Below are positions 61,020 to 64,000 of a DNA stretch of 64,000 nt, in pieces. The DNA comes from Lepidostoma basale (Eukaryota; Arthropoda; Insecta; Trichoptera; Lepidostomatidae). Location of the stretch: NCBI GenBank assembly GCA_022606425.2, contig JAHDVF020001467.1:496001-560000 (forward strand), read 5' to 3'. Made by a program: the position numbers and the translations under genes. The notes below the pieces were generated by a model. That model was not told the origin of the DNA, did not search any database, and was given only the letters and a program-made list of their open reading frames with translations. Position 1 is the stretch's first letter; every line of letters starts with the position of its first letter.

Positions 61020-61570
61020 TTATAGGGATTCGTTAATTCTTTAAGATAATTTATATAAATTCATTGGTTTATTTATGGAGATAATTTTGTTTTATTCCGT
61101 GGCTGGTTGAATCTTTTGAGGAGTATCAACCTAAGAAAACAAATCAACGTTTGATAGCCCGGTCCATGAGATCTCTGAGGCCAATTTCCTTCCGAATTGT
61201 ATTCCGAGGTAAAGTTTGACGTAGTTTGGAGAATACTCCGTAACAAGAAGATGTGTGTAGTTCCAGAGGCCGTTCCCCACAGGTCAGCTCTTGGTATACT
61301 TTCTAAAGGAAACTTCCCGCTAAGTAACAGTCCTGTGGTTCAAGTCTTTAAGGTTGATACTCTTCAAATAAAATATTCTCTCCGAAATAAAAAATAATTT
61401 CAAGTGAATACGTTATTATATAAATACAAATGAACTGTCGACATTCTTACTAATAATAAATTATAATAATAAATTATATTAATATTTTTTTTGAAAAGGC
61501 TCTGTAATAACTTTGAATCATTTCGTATTTATAAATGTTAACCGATTGTTAATTTTATCTTGAACTTCTT
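61020..61570. other. Unassigned sequence
   Basis: 61140-61350 is unique and GC-richer; a 66-codon frame (61197-61397, +) is not recognised. Otherwise AT-rich. Confidence 0.3.
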
Positions 61571-61571
61571 C

Positions 61572-62145
61572 TATTTATTCTTCAGCCTTCTTCCTTCCAC
61601 TCTTGGATAGGCCTCGTCTTAGTCTTAGTTTTTCCGCATCCAGATTGTCCCAGCTAATCAATCAATGTCTTCCATCCATATTTTAAGTGGCCTCTCAATA
61701 TTCCTTTTCTTTGTTCAAGCCTTCCATCGGAGTAATCTGGATATCCATCTAGTACTGCCCTTTCTGGTTATATGTCCAGCCCATTGCCACTTCAATCAAG
61801 CTGGACGATCCATGATGTCGGCACATTAGTTCGGCGTCTTATTTCTTCATTTCTTCATTTCGTATTTCATCTTAATGACACATACTGAGCATTTGCCTCT
61901 CCATGTGCTCTCTGTGTGCTTGTTAATTTATGGACAATAGGTGTCTCTAAACTGTATGTTAGTTTTGGAAAAATACATGCATCGAGCATTTTTCTTTTTA
62001 CGCAAATTGGAATCTGCTTTTTATCAAAAACTTCTTTCATTTTCCCAAAGGTAGCCCAACCCGGTCCTAGTTTTCCAGGTAGTTTGGATGTTTAGTTATC
62101 TTTTCCGAGTTTTTTTTGTGACCTAGGTATATGTATTCGTCCACT
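61572..62145 (-). mobile_element. LINE 3' region, decayed
   Basis: On the - strand broken frames give a worn AGHITRKGxxxLDGYPDYSD, then LKYGWKTLIDLAGTIWMRK and EAYPRVEGRRLK. This is the DI...AGxxWMR...WR end of the lineage seen at 43.7 kb, and CCACTCTTGGATAGGCC parallels the 3' ends at 29.25 and 31.88 kb. Many stops. Confidence 0.65.
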
Positions 62146-62515
62146 GTTTTCTTGAGCAATTGTGTAAAACCCATACTTAATAATTATTACAAATGAAAAC
62201 GCTTGTTTTGTAGAAGTTTTATTATATTTAATGGAAATGACAGAATTTACCTTGTGAAGGGATTGTATAATAAGGCTTCAATTAGTTAATTTTGATTGAT
62301 AATTAAATATTGTATATTGATGAATACCTTCGGTATCTTGATTTTTTTTTTCATATTGATAGGCTATTTTGCATATTATATAATAATCATATTAATATTG
62401 GTATGTTTTGATTATAACGAGCACCGTGAGAGCCGATTGCTTAGTATGGTTTGGGCACGTCATTCACATAAATTATAACAAAACTTCTATAAAACAGACG
62501 TTTCATTCGTAAGTT
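62146..62515. mobile_element. Foldback FB1 with interrupted centre
   Basis: The left arm (TTCTTGAGCAATTGTGTAAA, GTTTTATTATATTTAATGGA, CCTTGTGAAGGGATTGT) and right arm (GTCATTCACATAAATTATAA, AAAACAGACGTTTCATTCG) flank about 150 bp that ends in a LINE scrap at 62418-62462. Confidence 0.6.
62418..62462 (+). mobile_element. LINE scrap repeated at 62.77 kb
   Basis: ACGAGCACCGTGAGAGCCGA, TTGCTTAGTATGG, TTTGGGCACG matches 62765-62808 with few changes; it encodes the piece before GHV in a LINE post-RT region. Confidence 0.55.
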
Positions 62516-62759
62516 AAGACGTTTCATTTCGTTAAGTTATTTATATGATTATTTTATAAATCAGCATTTTCATAACAATTTATTCAGAATTAAGAACCCG
62601 TTACGTAAAAGTACGTCTGATACTAAATTTAAAAATTCAAATGTTTGTTTATGGATTAGATTTTTTATTAGCTTTGAAACAAAAATCTCTATCATTTGAT
62701 CACTTCAGTCACTATTTTTATGTACAAAAAATCTAATATATTTTTTTAACATTGAGTGT

Positions 62760-62950
62760 ATATAACGGGCACCGTGAGAGCCAATTGCCTAACATGGATT
62801 GGGGACGTATGCCGAGTCGGAGAGTACAGAACAATGAAGGGCCTGTACGCGTCAAGACTAGCCGGAGCAAAACCTCTAGGAAGGCCTAGACATCGCCTTG
62901 TGGATAATGTTCTGGCTGATCTGGCTTGGTTGGGCTATACGGACTGCAAT
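62760..62950 (+). mobile_element. LINE post-RT fragment
   Basis: The frame reads TGTVRANCLTWIGDVCRVGE, YRTMKGLYASRLAGAKPLGR, PRHRLVDNVLADLAWLGYTD: the RLxWxGHVxRMxExR...GRPxxRWxDxVxxDL segment of a LINE, with GHV changed to GDV. Closest in the window is 35385-35575. Confidence 0.7.
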
Positions 62951-62954
62951 ATAA

Positions 62955-63870
62955 TAATATTTTTTTGTTTTTTTATTCGAAATTAGTGCAATTTAAATTT
63001 AAAATTATAACACCCCACGCCATCACAAAAAACTTATACTAGGAGCACGAATAAAGTAGGCTTTGACTGTACGCAAAGGAAAACTGAGGTTTTATAGCAG
63101 TCAAGAGGTGAGAAGTACTGATTGGCTGTATTGTAGGTGAAATCGAGAGTTATTCAGTCCATTGAGAAACTTTTCTCATAATATGAGGGTGTACCCTTCT
63201 ACATACTCAGAGGAAAATATGGATTTCATGATTGGGATTTATTAATATGATAAAAAAACTATTTTCCGAAATATTTTTAACCCATTTTACAGTATCCAAA
63301 TATTATAATTTATACCTTAATTTTATGAAGCCACGAAGAAGTTGAAACTGACTTAAGGGTCTTATAAATGATATTGATAGAATTTGGAAGAAATAGTGAC
63401 TACAAACGCCTTGGTTTGTTTGATAGAATTGGGAAGAAATAGTGAATACAAACATTTTGGTTTGTTTGTACCAAAAAAAGGAGATTACTAACCGATTTTT
63501 TGGAGTTGTCAGTCCTATTTTGTGCTCTTTTTTAAACATTGACAATAATCGTGAGCCTCACTCCAACATATCTTGGAACAAGATCCATATTATAGATCTA
63601 CAAAGAATCTAATCAACAATCTAAGGCTGTAGAATAAAGATATCATTAATTAAGGTATAAGAGAAAAAAATATTACTGAATAATAGTAAACAATAATAAC
63701 GTGCTCACTTTTAAAGCACCGTGTTTGTGATATACCTAATCGCCTCAAAGGTGTATTAAGACGTGATAATCGTGACGTACTGAAATCGCTTCAATGCATT
63801 TAGTATACTCGTATATTGTCAGTCTTGCTATATCTTGCTCGACTTTCAATTGAGTTAACTATTTGTTTTG
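62955..63870. other. AT-rich sequence with a tandem duplication
   Basis: Apart from the 46-bp duplication, no repeat or recognised frame. Confidence 0.3.
63375..63466 (+). repeat. 2 x 46-bp tandem duplication
   Basis: 63375-63420 and 63421-63466 match at all but about six positions (both hold GGAAGAAATAGTGA and TTGGTTTGTT). It is older than the perfect duplication at 47.9 kb. Confidence 0.85.
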
Positions 63871-64000
63871 ATTTATTTATTGTTTCTTGAACATTGATGT
63901 TAAACTCCATATTAAATAATTAATACGAACGAAAACGTCAGTTTTCTAGAAGTTTTATTATATTTTATGGGAATTACATGTTTCGCCCTTCTAAGGCATT
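63870..64000 (+). mobile_element. Foldback FB1, left arm, cut by window end
   Basis: It shows the clean left half: TTTATTGTTTCTTGAACATT, CTCCATATTAAATAATTAAT, CGAACGAAAACGTCAGTTTT, TTTTATGGGAATTACATG and TTTCGCCCTTCTAAGGC. It is the best preserved FB1 end in the window. Confidence 0.75.

Overview
The window looks like non-genic DNA from an arthropod, most probably an insect. It is AT-rich, has no long host open reading frame, no bacterial gene layout and no recognisable host gene. It is packed with 5'-truncated non-LTR retrotransposon (LINE) ends, tRNA-derived SINEs and many short inverted-repeat (foldback) elements, typical of a large intron or intergenic stretch. Species, and whether the window is intronic, cannot be settled from the sequence.

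LINEs. (1) LINE-A has a (GTTA)n 3' tail and a stop codon almost at the tail; about 15 copies lie on both strands, the best at 2-898. (2) LINE-B is an RTE-like family (13848-14498, 32226-33452, 58274-58620) whose copies are nearly identical at protein level, so it moved recently; the longest copy keeps reverse transcriptase motifs A, B and C but has a 16-bp deletion. (3) LINE-C is Jockey/CR1-like (52884-53585, with decayed copies near 34.9 and 38.1 kb). (4) At least five other lineages survive as 3' ends, many with (GAA)n-rich tails (1.0, 2.9, 16.0, 29.3, 31.9, 35.5, 37.0, 41.1, 43.0, 43.8, 48.8, 61.6 and 62.8 kb).

Short elements. SINE-1 (eight copies) and SINE-2 (two copies) carry tRNA-like A and B boxes. 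SINE-3 (26.4, 28.7, 39.85, 53.7 kb) has its own head but shares the last ~60 bp and the (GTTA)n tail with LINE-A, so LINE-A probably mobilised it. Foldback families are named here FB1-FB10, plus a TIR family D and two single MITE-like elements.

Main observation. Several unrelated foldback families share one layout near the middle of each arm: (C)TGATGA plus one base, a short hairpin, GAAA, then a self-complementary ACNNGT followed by C or T. This is the order of the hammerhead ribozyme core with a minimal helix III. The motif often sits in both arms, on opposite strands. Not every copy keeps every core base, and an extra base before helix II is usual, so activity is unproven.

Nested insertions with visible target-site duplications give relative ages: a LINE inside FB1 (40.8-41.3 kb, 15 bp), a LINE inside FB3 (29.2 kb, 11 bp), an FB2 derivative inside FB1 (21.0 kb, 10 bp), SINE-2 inside FB3 (39.3 kb), a (GAA)n-tailed LINE inside LINE-A (48.7-49.3 kb) and SINE-3 inside FB2-linked sequence (26.4 kb). 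Between the elements lie unique GC-richer patches (for example 5.27-5.49, 18.17-18.42, 23.1-23.35, 27.7-28.25, 37.4-37.9 and 51.2-51.9 kb) that may be conserved non-coding DNA or small exons. A juxtaposed splice acceptor/donor at 23246/23247 resembles a recursive splice site.
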